Shown here: piece by piece, positions 27,237 to 35,039 of the stretch
Layout of the letters: every line of letters starts with the position of its first letter
How positions within the stretch are numbered: position 1 is the first letter of the stretch
From: Agathobacter rectalis ATCC 33656
GTDB taxonomy: Bacteria > Bacillota > Clostridia > Lachnospirales > Lachnospiraceae
NCBI RefSeq assembly: GCF_000020605.1
Contig: NC_012781.1
Span: 2,791,501-2,855,500 of the forward strand
DNA: 64,000 nt
Direction: 5' to 3'
The notes under the pieces: model-generated
The model's input: only the letters and a program-made list of their open reading frames with translations
Databases searched by the model: none
Told to the model about the DNA's origin: nothing
Program-made: the position numbers and the translations under genes

Positions 27237-27757
27237 TAAACTGTCTCCGGCTCCGGATAGTCCACTCCGAAGGTCTCAACTGTAACTGTCTTCATGACCT
27301 GAGCCTCAAGTGGTTTGTCCATGTAGTCTGTGCGCACCTCTGCGATCTTGTTTACCACATCCATGCCCTCGATTACTTTGCCGAATGCCGCATACTCACC
27401 GTCGAGATGTGGTGCATCCTGATGCATGATGAAGAACTGGCTGCCTGCTGAGTCAGGTATCATGGTACGTGCCATTGAAAGTACACCGGCTGTGTGCTTT
27501 AAGTCATTTTTGAAGCCGTTGTGTGTGAACTCGCCCTTGATTTCATAGCCAGGACCGCCTGTGCCGTTTCCGTCCGGATCTCCGCCCTGGAGCATGAAGC
27601 CCTTGATTACACGGTGGAAGCATACTCCGTCATAGAAGTTGTGATTGATTAAGCTGATAAAGTTGTTTACTGTGTTTGGTGCGATTTCCGGATAAAGCTC
27701 CGCCTTGATTACATCGCCGTTTTCCATTGTGATTGTTACGATTGGATTCTGTGCCAT
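27236..27757 (-). CDS. Cyclophilin-type peptidyl-prolyl isomerase
   Basis: The 173-residue single-domain cyclophilin has the catalytic FHRVIKGFMLQGGDP (Arg in FHR), the loop GTGGPGYEIKGEF, SMAR and GSQFFIMH. There is no signal peptide, so it is cytoplasmic and accelerates proline isomerisation during folding. It lies downstream of murF by about 100 nt and is coupled to the GNAT gene. Confidence 0.95.
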   Translation of the reverse strand: MAQNPIVTITMENGDVIKAELYPEIAPNTVNNFISLINHNFYDGVCFHRVIKGFMLQGGDPDGNGTGGPGYEIKGEFTHNGFKNDLKHTAGVLSMARTMIPDSAGSQFFIMHQDAPHLDGEYAAFGKVIEGMDVVNKIAEVRTDYMDKPLEAQVMKTVTVETFGVDYPEPETV

Positions 27758-27862
27758 TATTTTTCTCTCTTTCTTTTATAATATTATGAGGCTTGGAGAA
27801 TATCCATTCCTCGCAATAATTAAATATCGAATTAATTTCTACCCGATTGATTTTACCTAATT

Positions 27863-29257
27863 TTACTTACTCAGAGCCTCTACCACCTTCGGAAACTCCA
27901 TGAAGTGTGATGCCTTCACCAGTATGGTGTCGCCCTCCTTCACATATGAAAGAAGCTCCTGTGTCATGGTCTCCCTATCCTCGAAATAGTGGATGTCTAC
28001 ATCGGATGATTTCTCCGCTGCCCCGGCTGCATATTCCTTTGCAAGCTCTCCTGCGGCAAAAAGAGTGTGGATATGATTCTCTCCAACTGCTTCGCCTACC
28101 TCATGGTGCAACTTTTTCTCATCGCTTCCCAGCTCGCCCATGTCGCCAAGCACTGCTATTGTCCTGCCCTTTGCATGTGAAAGCACCTCGATAGAGGATT
28201 TCATGGATACAGGGTTTGCATTGTAGCAGTCATCTATCACTGTCATGCCGTGTGTTTTGATAAAATTGGTACGGCCTGCGATTGTCTCTGCTTTCTCAAT
28301 TCCTGATTTTATCTCAGCTATTGTGAGGCCAAGCTGCAATCCGACAGCCGCTGCCGCCATGGCATTGTATACATTGTGCTCACCCGGGATGTGGATGTGT
28401 GCATCGAACTCACCCTCCGGAGTGACAAAATGAGCCTTCATGCCGTCAAATCCCAGGTTTTCAATATTTGTGGTATATACTGATTTATGAACGCCTGAAG
28501 CCGATTCCTTGCCATAGTATATGGCAGGCTTTCCATTTACCGTCTGCACTGTGGCGAGCTTGTCGTCATCTGCATTCAGCACTGCGACCGCATCCGGCAT
28601 CATATGCTCAAAGCACTCTGTCTTGGCTTTAAGCACACCGTCCCTGTCGCCCAAAAACTCCAGATGGCAGTAGCCGATATTGGTGATGACCATAACATCC
28701 GGGCACGACATAGTAGAAAGTCTGTGCATCTCGCCAAAATCAGATATGCCCATCTCAAGCACCGCTACCTGATGACTTTCCCTGATTCCGAAAATAGTGA
28801 GTGGCAGGCCTATCTCGTTGTTGAAATTGCCTGCGGTCTTGTGGACGCTGTATTTCTGCTCAAGAACTGATGATATCATCTCCTTGGTGCTGGTCTTGCC
28901 GACACTTCCGGTGATGCCCACCACCTTGATATCTAGGCTTTTTCTGTAAAATGCCGCGAGCTTTTTCATGGCATCGGTGGTTGATTCAACAAGCACATAT
29001 GGGCCTGCCGGATCCGTCAGCTCATGCTCAGAGAGCACAATTGCCGCCCCCTGCTCAAACACAGTCGGAATGAATTTGTGTCCGTCCACCCTTTCTCCCT
29101 TTATCGGGATAAAAAGATAGCCCTCCTTCACCTGTCTGCTGTCTATGACGGCGCCGGTGATTGTCGTATCAAGCAGTGTCTCATCGCCTATGTATGTGCC
29201 CTCACAGGCCTTTGCAATATTTGCAAATGTAAGATTCTTCATGTACTTATCCGACAT
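27863..29257 (-). CDS. murF: UDP-MurNAc-tripeptide:D-Ala-D-Ala ligase
   Basis: This Mur ligase has about 464 residues. The N-terminal UDP-binding domain is followed by the ATP-binding loop GITGSVGKTSTKEM near residue 110, the central EMGISDFGEM and the C-terminal VIDDCYNANP and LGDMGELG. It joins D-Ala-D-Ala to the UDP-MurNAc-tripeptide in the cytoplasm. The start MSDKYMKNL lies 1 nt after the ddl stop with GAGGTG upstream. The ddl-murF pairing supplies and then uses the same dipeptide. Confidence 0.95.
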   Translation of the reverse strand: MSDKYMKNLTFANIAKACEGTYIGDETLLDTTITGAVIDSRQVKEGYLFIPIKGERVDGHKFIPTVFEQGAAIVLSEHELTDPAGPYVLVESTTDAMKKLAAFYRKSLDIKVVGITGSVGKTSTKEMISSVLEQKYSVHKTAGNFNNEIGLPLTIFGIRESHQVAVLEMGISDFGEMHRLSTMSCPDVMVITNIGYCHLEFLGDRDGVLKAKTECFEHMMPDAVAVLNADDDKLATVQTVNGKPAIYYGKESASGVHKSVYTTNIENLGFDGMKAHFVTPEGEFDAHIHIPGEHNVYNAMAAAAVGLQLGLTIAEIKSGIEKAETIAGRTNFIKTHGMTVIDDCYNANPVSMKSSIEVLSHAKGRTIAVLGDMGELGSDEKKLHHEVGEAVGENHIHTLFAAGELAKEYAAGAAEKSSDVDIHYFEDRETMTQELLSYVKEGDTILVKASHFMEFPKVVEALSK

Positions 29258-29258
29258 G

Positions 29259-30314
29259 CTACACCTCATATTTTTTCAAAGATATGTCAATCAGATGCTC
29301 ACAGAGCTGATTAAAGCTCATACCGATAACCGCTGCCTCCTGTGGCAGAAGACTGGTCGGAGTCATGCCCGGCAGTGTGTTTGCCTCGAGGCAGAACATC
29401 TCATTTTTGTCGTTGAGCAAAAAGTCTGAGCGTGAATATGTGTCAAGCCCGATAACACGCGCAACCTCCTCTGCATAGTGCTGCATATCCTTTGTCACCT
29501 GCTCAGGAAGCTCGGCCGGACATGTCTCTACTGTACTGCCCGCCTTGTATTTATTCTTATAATCGTAGAAGCCCTCCTTCGGTGCAATCTCTATAATAGG
29601 AAGAGCCTTTCCCTCGATAACGCCGACAGAGAACTCCCTGCCCTGTACAAATTCCTCGATAACCAGCTCATTTTCCCACTTGAAGGCATCGTCAAGTGCC
29701 GCCTTGAACTCTGCCGCATCCCTAACGATAGTGACACCGATGCTTGAACCGCCGCAGCATGGCTTTACCACGCATGGAAGTGTCAGGTCAAGCTTTGTGA
29801 TATCGTCCTGTCTGGTCGCTCTGGTCATGGAAATGCCCTTTGGAGTAGGGATACCGTTTGCAAGGAAGAACTGCTTTGATGTCTCCTTGTTCATGGCGAT
29901 GGCTGAGCTTAAATAATCGCTGCCTGTATATTTGACACCGAAGAGGTCAAATGCTGCCTGTATCTTTCCGTTCTCTCCGTTTTCTCCGTGGAGTGCCATG
30001 AAAACAATGTCTGCCATCTGACACATCTTGATGACATTTGGTCCGAAGAAGCAAGGTGACTGGTCCTTTCTGGAAGCCTTTACCTTTGCGAGGTCAGGTG
30101 CCTCTGTCGGAATATCGCTGACCTGCACGCTTATCTCGTCCGCGCGGTCAAATATACCTGTCAGGTCCTCCTCCCTGTCACTATATCCCATAAATACATC
30201 CAATAATATAACTTTGTGGCCGTTCTCTTTGAGCGCCTTAGCTACCATGCTTCCTGTCTTGAAGGAAACATCTCTCTCTGTGCTGAGCCCTCCGGCAAGT
30301 ACTACGATGTTCAT
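29259..30314 (-). CDS. ddl: D-alanine--D-alanine ligase
   Basis: This ATP-grasp enzyme has 351 residues when started at MNIVVLAGGLSTERDVS behind AGAGGA; the longer in-frame start lacks a ribosome site. Motifs: MALHGENGENGKIQAAF, the nucleotide-binding CVVKPCCGGSSIGV, the metal-binding LEANTLPGMTPTS. It makes the D-Ala-D-Ala used by the adjacent MurF. The region aligned with the omega loop carries no feature pointing to a D-lactate-type ligase. Confidence 0.93.
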   Translation of the reverse strand: MNIVVLAGGLSTERDVSFKTGSMVAKALKENGHKVILLDVFMGYSDREEDLTGIFDRADEISVQVSDIPTEAPDLAKVKASRKDQSPCFFGPNVIKMCQMADIVFMALHGENGENGKIQAAFDLFGVKYTGSDYLSSAIAMNKETSKQFFLANGIPTPKGISMTRATRQDDITKLDLTLPCVVKPCCGGSSIGVTIVRDAAEFKAALDDAFKWENELVIEEFVQGREFSVGVIEGKALPIIEIAPKEGFYDYKNKYKAGSTVETCPAELPEQVTKDMQHYAEEVARVIGLDTYSRSDFLLNDKNEMFCLEANTLPGMTPTSLLPQEAAVIGMSFNQLCEHLIDISLKKYEV

Positions 30315-30439
30315 TTTTGTCCTCTTTTCTTTGATTGAATTATCATGCTTTGGTTTAATTAAACACAATGCAATACTTCTTTTTTAAAGCTATGAGTAAT
30401 CAACATAATTTTTCCAAAATTATAACACCATTTGTGCAA

Positions 30440-30470
30440 AAAAGAAAGACCGGTTGCCCGGTCAAAAAAG
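30440..30470 (-). terminator. Terminator downstream of the 88-residue gene
   Basis: On the minus strand GACCGG-gcaa-CCGGTC is followed by TTTCTTTTTT, right after the small gene and before ddl. Confidence 0.7.
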
Positions 30471-30486
30471 AAATTCTCATTTTATT

Positions 30487-30753
30487 TTAAACTATGTTGG
30501 CTTCCAGCAGCTGTATCATTCTCATAAATACCATCCGCCCGTGCAAATCATCCTGTGAAAGTGATTCTCCGTACTTCAATACTAATAATCGGCACTGATA
30601 AAAATTCAGCTCAGGATTGCCAAAAAGCAAAATCCGCAAGGCTGCATTTTCCAGGTAATTGTGTATATTTCCCACCTCAATAAATATATCTACGATATCA
30701 TCGAGGTTAATAAGTCCTTTCTGTTCATAATAAATTCTTCCCAAATATTTCAT
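30487..30753 (-). CDS. Small protein of unknown function
   Basis: The 88-residue acidic protein (start MKYLGRIYYEQKG) contains no cysteines of note beyond one, no membrane segment and no signal peptide. It is predicted largely helical by composition. It has its own downstream terminator and is separated from ddl, so it is probably an independent unit. I do not recognise the family. It sits between core genes and the transposase debris, so it could be accessory DNA. Confidence 0.55.
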   Translation of the reverse strand: MKYLGRIYYEQKGLINLDDIVDIFIEVGNIHNYLENAALRILLFGNPELNFYQCRLLVLKYGESLSQDDLHGRMVFMRMIQLLEANIV

Positions 30754-30869
30754 CCCTCCATCGATTGTATTTTTCGTAGAACTTCTTTTTTTGTCTTTCT
30801 TTTGAAATTTTGTCGCTTTTGCGAAATTTCACTCTTTGTTGGTGGATTCATTTTTCCATATAATATATC

Positions 30870-30935
30870 AATATTCTAGGCGCGTTACGCGCTTGTATTT
30901 TGAAGATTTCTATTAGAAGCTTCAATATTGATATG
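30870..30935. repeat. Inverted repeat with a GC-rich inner hairpin
   Basis: TATCAATATT (30870s) pairs with AATATTGATA (30920s). Inside are GGCGCGTTACGCGC and GAAG/CTTC pairs. It lies next to the truncated transposase and may be a remnant of an element end. Confidence 0.4.
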
Positions 30936-30975
30936 TGATTAGCAGTTTTCGACAAAATACGACATGGTTTTAGGT

Positions 30976-31389
30976 TTAATTTAGTTGGTTTTTGTTTAAT
31001 ATTGCTCTTTTTATATCAGAATTTTTGTAATGATAAATTTGTACTATTTTTGTGGTTTTTTCCTTGCTGGCTGCATCTGGTAGTCTTGATGCAATAAGGG
31101 CAATACAAGATAAATCCATAAAGACTTTTGCCCTTGCCATTTTTGCAACCCGGATGTTATCAAGGTTGTAATTATCTTTTAAATCTCCGAACGTACGCTC
31201 TACGCTGGTTCGTTGATTATATAGTTTTTCAAATGCTTTTGTTTCTCTGAATGGTGCTGTAATAAACCTTGAATTATCTTTGATTTTTCGACATAATCGT
31301 AACCAAGACTGCGTCTTAGAACCGGTAACCGGGTCAGATTTGAGACGCATAACCAATGCCTTTATATCTGATAATTGCTCTATTTGCAT
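30976..31389 (-). pseudogene. Truncated DDE transposase (C-terminal part)
   Basis: The 137-residue open frame matches only the end of a DDE-type transposase: the segment around RTSVERTFGDLKDNYNLDNIR holds the terminal catalytic Glu of such enzymes (IS5/IS1182-like; the exact family is uncertain). The N-terminal DNA-binding domain and the two catalytic Asp are missing. The upstream sequence turns directly into a tandem repeat. The remnant is therefore not active by itself. Confidence 0.7.
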
Positions 31390-31463
31390 AGCATAATGTA
31401 CAATAGCCCTAGGTTGATAGCATAGTGGGCAGGTCTTGAGGAGCTATAATCCATAAAACTTTT

Positions 31464-31693
31464 AAAACAGCTCCCAAAATTCAGCCCATAAGGCGGAAAA
31501 AATACGAGAAAAGTAGCTGAAACCGCAAAAATCTCCAAAACAGCTCTCAAACTCAGCCCATAAGCCGGAAAAAATCGCGTGAAAAAGTAGCTGAAACCGC
31601 AAAAATTCCCAAAACAGCTCCCAAAACCAGTCCATAAGCCGAAAAAATTCCAAAAAAAAGTAGCTGAAACCGCAAAAATCTCCAAAACAGCTT
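31464..31693. repeat. 73-74 bp tandem repeat, three units plus a partial fourth
   Basis: Units start at 31464, 31537, 31611 and 31684 with AAAACAGCT and share CCATAAG.CGGAAAAAAT and GTAGCTGAAACCGCAAAAAT. A long minus-strand open frame through the array (rich in Phe/Gly) arises from the repeat and lacks other signs of coding. It directly abuts the transposase remnant. Confidence 0.85.
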
Positions 31694-31699
31694 AAAAAT

Positions 31700-31740
31700 T
31701 AGAGGCTTCTGGCATAATAGTGGAAGCCTCTAATTATTTC
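31700..31740. terminator. Perfect-stem hairpin
   Basis: TTAGAGGCTTC and GAAGCCTCTAA pair around a ~13-nt loop, followed by ATTATTT. No gene on either strand ends at it. Confidence 0.4.
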
Positions 31741-31891
31741 ACATAAAAAGAGCCTCCACATTTCTGTGCAAGCTTCTTTTGAAAACTAAAAACTAAAAAA
31801 TATATTGTTTTTTATATGTCCTTAAACATCAGTAAAATCAATGACTATGAATTATGTAATTCTCTCAATTATTTCATTTTTTGAAATAATT

Positions 31892-31920
31892 TTGACATGA
31901 TTAGAAATGAATGTTAAAAT
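31892..31920 (+). promoter_or_regulatory. Strong sigma-A promoter of the candidate small RNA
   Basis: TTGACA and TAAAAT are 17 nt apart, with a TGT extended -10 just upstream. The only thing downstream before a terminator is ~93 nt without an ORF. Confidence 0.75.
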
Positions 31921-31926
31921 ATAGTT

Positions 31927-32019
31927 AACAAAAAGGTGCTACCTATAACAACGGTTCGCCTGATCATTTACTTAGTTAAAATAACCGTTCAGTTTCCAGG
32001 CTGGGGCGGTTATTTTTTT
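31927..32019 (+). ncRNA. Candidate small RNA with its own promoter and terminator
   Basis: Transcription from the promoter would start near 31927 and end at the hairpin ATAACCG...CGGTTATTTTTTT (31981-32019), with an inner CAG/CTG pair. The ~93-nt product holds no ATG-started ORF. Its 3' end is antisense to a hydrophobic mini-ORF on the other strand (32010-32096). Convergent overlap of a short RNA with a tiny hydrophobic frame is the layout of type I toxin-antitoxin loci; that reading is inference. Confidence 0.5.
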
Positions 32020-32096
32020 GTGGTCTTACTGCCATTGGAACCAATCGCATATCCAAGACCAAATGAGGTTAAACAGACATAAAAACCGGCAGCCAA
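32010..32096 (-). CDS. Possible hydrophobic mini-protein (28 residues, TTG start)
   Basis: The frame reads (M)AAGFYVCLTSFGLGYAIG followed by a short polar/basic tail ending KTTKK and a stop. It has a single hydrophobic stretch with a basic end, as in type I toxins. There is no ATG and no clear ribosome site, and its start lies inside the hpf terminator hairpin. It is either a decayed toxin or chance. Confidence 0.25.
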   Translation of the reverse strand: MAAGFYVCLTSFGLGYAIGSNGSKTTKK

Positions 32097-32110
32097 CGGC
32101 TGCCGGTTTT
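32081..32110 (-). terminator. Terminator of hpf
   Basis: On the minus strand CCGGCAGCC-gtt-GGCTGCCGG is followed by TTTTT, 40 nt after the hpf stop. Confidence 0.85.
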
Positions 32111-32149
32111 CGATGAAAGAAAGGTTAAATTATGATGAAAAACAAGAGT

Positions 32150-32686
32150 CTAACATTCCGGTTCGATAAGTCCGTATGTATGTCCTTTTCTCTTGTAGAC
32201 TACATTTACTTCGTCATTCTCTGCATTTCTGAATACGAAGAAATCGTGGCCTGAGAGCTCCATCTGGATGCATGCATCCTCAGGATACATAGGCTTCATA
32301 CCAAATCTCTTTGTACGGACAATCTTGATTTCCTCGTCCTCTGCATCGTCTGCCTCCACGAAATCATCCTGGAATATCGCCGGTGCATACTTCTTTGCGG
32401 AAATCTTGGTTCTGTATTTGCGAAGCTGTCTCTCGATTACTTCCTCTACGAGGTCAATTGATACGTACATATCATTGCTGACCTGCTCTGAACGGATAAC
32501 ATGTCCCTTTGCCGGGATAGTAACCTCGATTTTCTGTCTATCCTTTTCTACGCTGAGTGTAACGTATACGTCTGTGTCCGGTTTAAAAAACTTCTCCAGC
32601 TTTGACAGCTTCTCCTCTACTGCCTGCTTAAGCCCCTCTGTTAATTCGATGTTTTTTCCTGAAATTGTTATTCTCATGATGTCCAA
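32150..32686 (-). CDS. hpf: Long-form ribosome hibernation promoting factor
   Basis: The protein has 178 residues. The N-terminal RaiA/HPF domain (~3-100) binds the 30S decoding region. After an acidic linker, the C-terminal domain (KRFGMKPMYPEDACIQMELSGHDFFVFRN) is the dimerisation part found only in long HPF, which makes 100S ribosome dimers. AAAGGGG precedes the ATG. It has its own promoter and terminator, so it is monocistronic. Confidence 0.95.
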   Translation of the reverse strand: MDIMRITISGKNIELTEGLKQAVEEKLSKLEKFFKPDTDVYVTLSVEKDRQKIEVTIPAKGHVIRSEQVSNDMYVSIDLVEEVIERQLRKYRTKISAKKYAPAIFQDDFVEADDAEDEEIKIVRTKRFGMKPMYPEDACIQMELSGHDFFVFRNAENDEVNVVYKRKGHTYGLIEPEC

Positions 32687-32729
32687 CCCCTTTATCGTTT
32701 ATTTGATACGTTGTCTGTATCATGTAAAT

Positions 32730-32757
32730 ATTATACCATAAATTTCGTTTTCATCAA
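32730..32757 (-). promoter_or_regulatory. Promoter of hpf
   Basis: TTGATG and TATAAT are 16 nt apart on the minus strand, with TGG before the -10 box. The leader is about 35-40 nt. Confidence 0.65.
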
Positions 32758-32884
32758 TCATTTTTATGCAATTTATATAAATAATCAAGGGTTTATTTAC
32801 GGTTTTTCGCGAAATCGCTTGATTTCGCTATGATTAGGGATTTCATCAGAATAAAAAACATCAAGTCGAGTGATTTTTTATACA

Positions 32885-32960
32885 CTATCGCAACATTTCT
32901 CAACTACAACAGCACATCTAAGCTATCACAACGTTTCTAAGCTACCACAGCGCATCTAAC
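32885..32960 (-). repeat. 19-bp tandem repeat: duplicated 3' end of the ABC-F gene
   Basis: The gene ends GCTTGAGGCACTGGGATAG. Four further 19-bp units follow on the minus strand (CTTAGATGTGCTGTTGTAG and similar), each ending in TAG at the same phase. The unit length is not a multiple of three, so the copies are not in one frame. Confidence 0.85.
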
Positions 32961-35009
32961 CTATCCCAGTGCCTCAAGCTGAGAGGAAAGCTCCTCCCAC
33001 GCCTCCATATCAATAAGGATTTCTTCCTCGAGAGAGTCTATTTCGTTCTGGATTTCCGTGAGCTTTGAGTAGCTTGACTGATACTCCGGCTTCATGAGCT
33101 CGGCCTTGAGCTCATCCAGCTTTGCTTCCTTGACCGCCAGGTCCTCCTCGGCCTTTTTGACCTTTTTTTGTATCTTTGAGCGCTCCTTGCCCGGGTTGTA
33201 GTATGCCTTGCCGGTTGATGAGACAGCCATGCCGCCAGCCTGGGCTGCGCTATTTGCATTGGTGCTTTCGCCCACATTACCTGCTGCAACGGTTTGTGAC
33301 GTGCTCCGGTTTGCATCACTGCCTGTCTGACTGCTGACGTTCTGGCTTATCGCGCCGCCAAATATTGCATTGCCTCTGTATACATTTTTGCTTTCCTCAG
33401 CCTCACGATCGAGCTTTTCCTGATACTGCTCATAGCCAAACTGATAGAGATTGGTCGTGCCATCCTCGAACACAAGCAGCTGTGTGGCTACCTTTTTCAC
33501 AAAATATCTGTCGTGTGATACAAAAATCAGTGTGCCCTTGTAGTCCTTAAGCATGCTCTCCAGCGTTTCCTTGCCTACGATATCCATATGGTTAGTTGGC
33601 TCATCGAGCACGAGCACGTTCGGTCTGGTCTTTAAAATCTTGCAAAGCGCCAGTCTGACCTTTTCTCCTCCAGATAGCATATTTACGTTCTTGAACACGT
33701 CCTCCCCTGAAAAAAGGAAGGCTCCGAGTGCATTTCTGGCCTCGGTTTCCGTGAGATTCGGATACTCATCCCAAAAATCATCGAGCACAGTCTTGCTGCT
33801 TGTATACATGGCCATCTGCTGGTCGAAATATCCTATCTGCACGTTGGTTCCGAAGCGGTACTCGCCTGAAAGTGCAGGGATCTTACCCACGATAGTCTTT
33901 AAAAATGTCGATTTTCCAAGTCCGTTTCCGCCGAGTATGCCAAGCTTTTCGCCTCTTTTCAAATCAAGCGACACTACGGAGAGCGGATGGTCATAGCCGA
34001 TTGCAAGCTCTGATGTATAAAGCACATCGTTTCCGGTCTCCTTTTCGGGCTGGAAATTGGCATGGAAGGTCTTGTTGTCGTACTTGTCCGGTGCCTCGAT
34101 AATCACCATGCGGTCGATAGCCTTCTGCTTTGACTGTGCCATGGCTGTCTTGGTCGGCTTGCCCTTGAATCGCGTAACCATACGCTGTAAACGCTCTATC
34201 TCCTTCTGCTGGGCGATGTGATCCTTCATCTGCTTGTCGTAGTTTTCCTTTTTGCGGGCGATAAAATTGGTATAATTACCCGGATAGCGCCTTGCTGTGC
34301 CGTACTCTATCTCGTATACCACATCTACCACATTGTCGAGAAACATACGGTCATGGGATACGACAACCACTGCCTTCGGGTACGACTTCAGATAGCCCTC
34401 AAGCCACTCAATCGTCGTGACATCGAGGTGGTTGGTCGGCTCGTCGAGAAGCAGTATGTCAGGCTTTGACAAAAGCAGCTTTATGAATGCTATCTTGGTC
34501 TGCTGACCTCCGGAAAAGTCACGGATTGGCTTTTTGCGCTCATCATCTGAGAAGCCGAACTTGCGGATCATGACCTCATATTCCTTCTCATAATAGTAGC
34601 CACCATCATCCTTGAAGGCCTCCTCCATCGCGGTATATCTGGCTACCTTTTCATCGGAATAATCATGCTCGAGCTCTGCCGCCGCGCGCGCAAGCTCTGC
34701 CTTTCGCTCGTCCATTTTCACGAAGCATTTGCGCACCTCCTGCTCGAGTGTCACATCAGGATCATCAAACGCAATCTGCTTCAGATACCCTATCTCGGGG
34801 TTTCCTGCCTTTGCAATAAAGGCGCTCTCATCGCTGTCGAGCTTTTCCATCTCAACCTCGCCTGAAATGAGCTTTAAAAGTGTTGTCTTGCCACAGCCGT
34901 TTCTGCCGACTATCGCTATCTTTTCTGTGTTTCTGATTTCAAAATCTATACTATGCAAAATGACGTCGTCGCCAAATGCGACAGCGCCATTACTTATCTG
35001 GTAGAGCAT
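32961..35009 (-). CDS. ABC-F family ATPase
   Basis: The protein has 682 residues and two ATP-binding domains without membrane segments. The first has GRNGCGKTT, FSGGQQTK and LLDEPTNHLD; the second has GGNGLGKST, LSGGEKVRLALCK and VLDEPTNHMD. A linker lies between (~240-330), with a Ser/Ala/Gly stretch and a C-terminal coiled coil (~600-682). ABC-F proteins act on ribosomes, either in translation or in antibiotic protection. The length and coiled coil fit the Uup/YfmR-YdiF groups. Nothing marks it as a resistance type. Confidence 0.92.
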   Translation of the reverse strand: MLYQISNGAVAFGDDVILHSIDFEIRNTEKIAIVGRNGCGKTTLLKLISGEVEMEKLDSDESAFIAKAGNPEIGYLKQIAFDDPDVTLEQEVRKCFVKMDERKAELARAAAELEHDYSDEKVARYTAMEEAFKDDGGYYYEKEYEVMIRKFGFSDDERKKPIRDFSGGQQTKIAFIKLLLSKPDILLLDEPTNHLDVTTIEWLEGYLKSYPKAVVVVSHDRMFLDNVVDVVYEIEYGTARRYPGNYTNFIARKKENYDKQMKDHIAQQKEIERLQRMVTRFKGKPTKTAMAQSKQKAIDRMVIIEAPDKYDNKTFHANFQPEKETGNDVLYTSELAIGYDHPLSVVSLDLKRGEKLGILGGNGLGKSTFLKTIVGKIPALSGEYRFGTNVQIGYFDQQMAMYTSSKTVLDDFWDEYPNLTETEARNALGAFLFSGEDVFKNVNMLSGGEKVRLALCKILKTRPNVLVLDEPTNHMDIVGKETLESMLKDYKGTLIFVSHDRYFVKKVATQLLVFEDGTTNLYQFGYEQYQEKLDREAEESKNVYRGNAIFGGAISQNVSSQTGSDANRSTSQTVAAGNVGESTNANSAAQAGGMAVSSTGKAYYNPGKERSKIQKKVKKAEEDLAVKEAKLDELKAELMKPEYQSSYSKLTEIQNEIDSLEEEILIDMEAWEELSSQLEALG

Positions 35010-35039
35010 ATACTATCCTTTCATGCTTATGCCTGCTGC

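Noticed and set aside
31380-31685. 101-codon Phe/Gly-rich protein
   Set aside because: It is produced by the 73-bp repeat and has no ribosome site or family resemblance.
31927-32070. Plus-strand frame of ~46 codons through the small RNA terminator
   Set aside because: No start codon except ATA, and it crosses a strong terminator.
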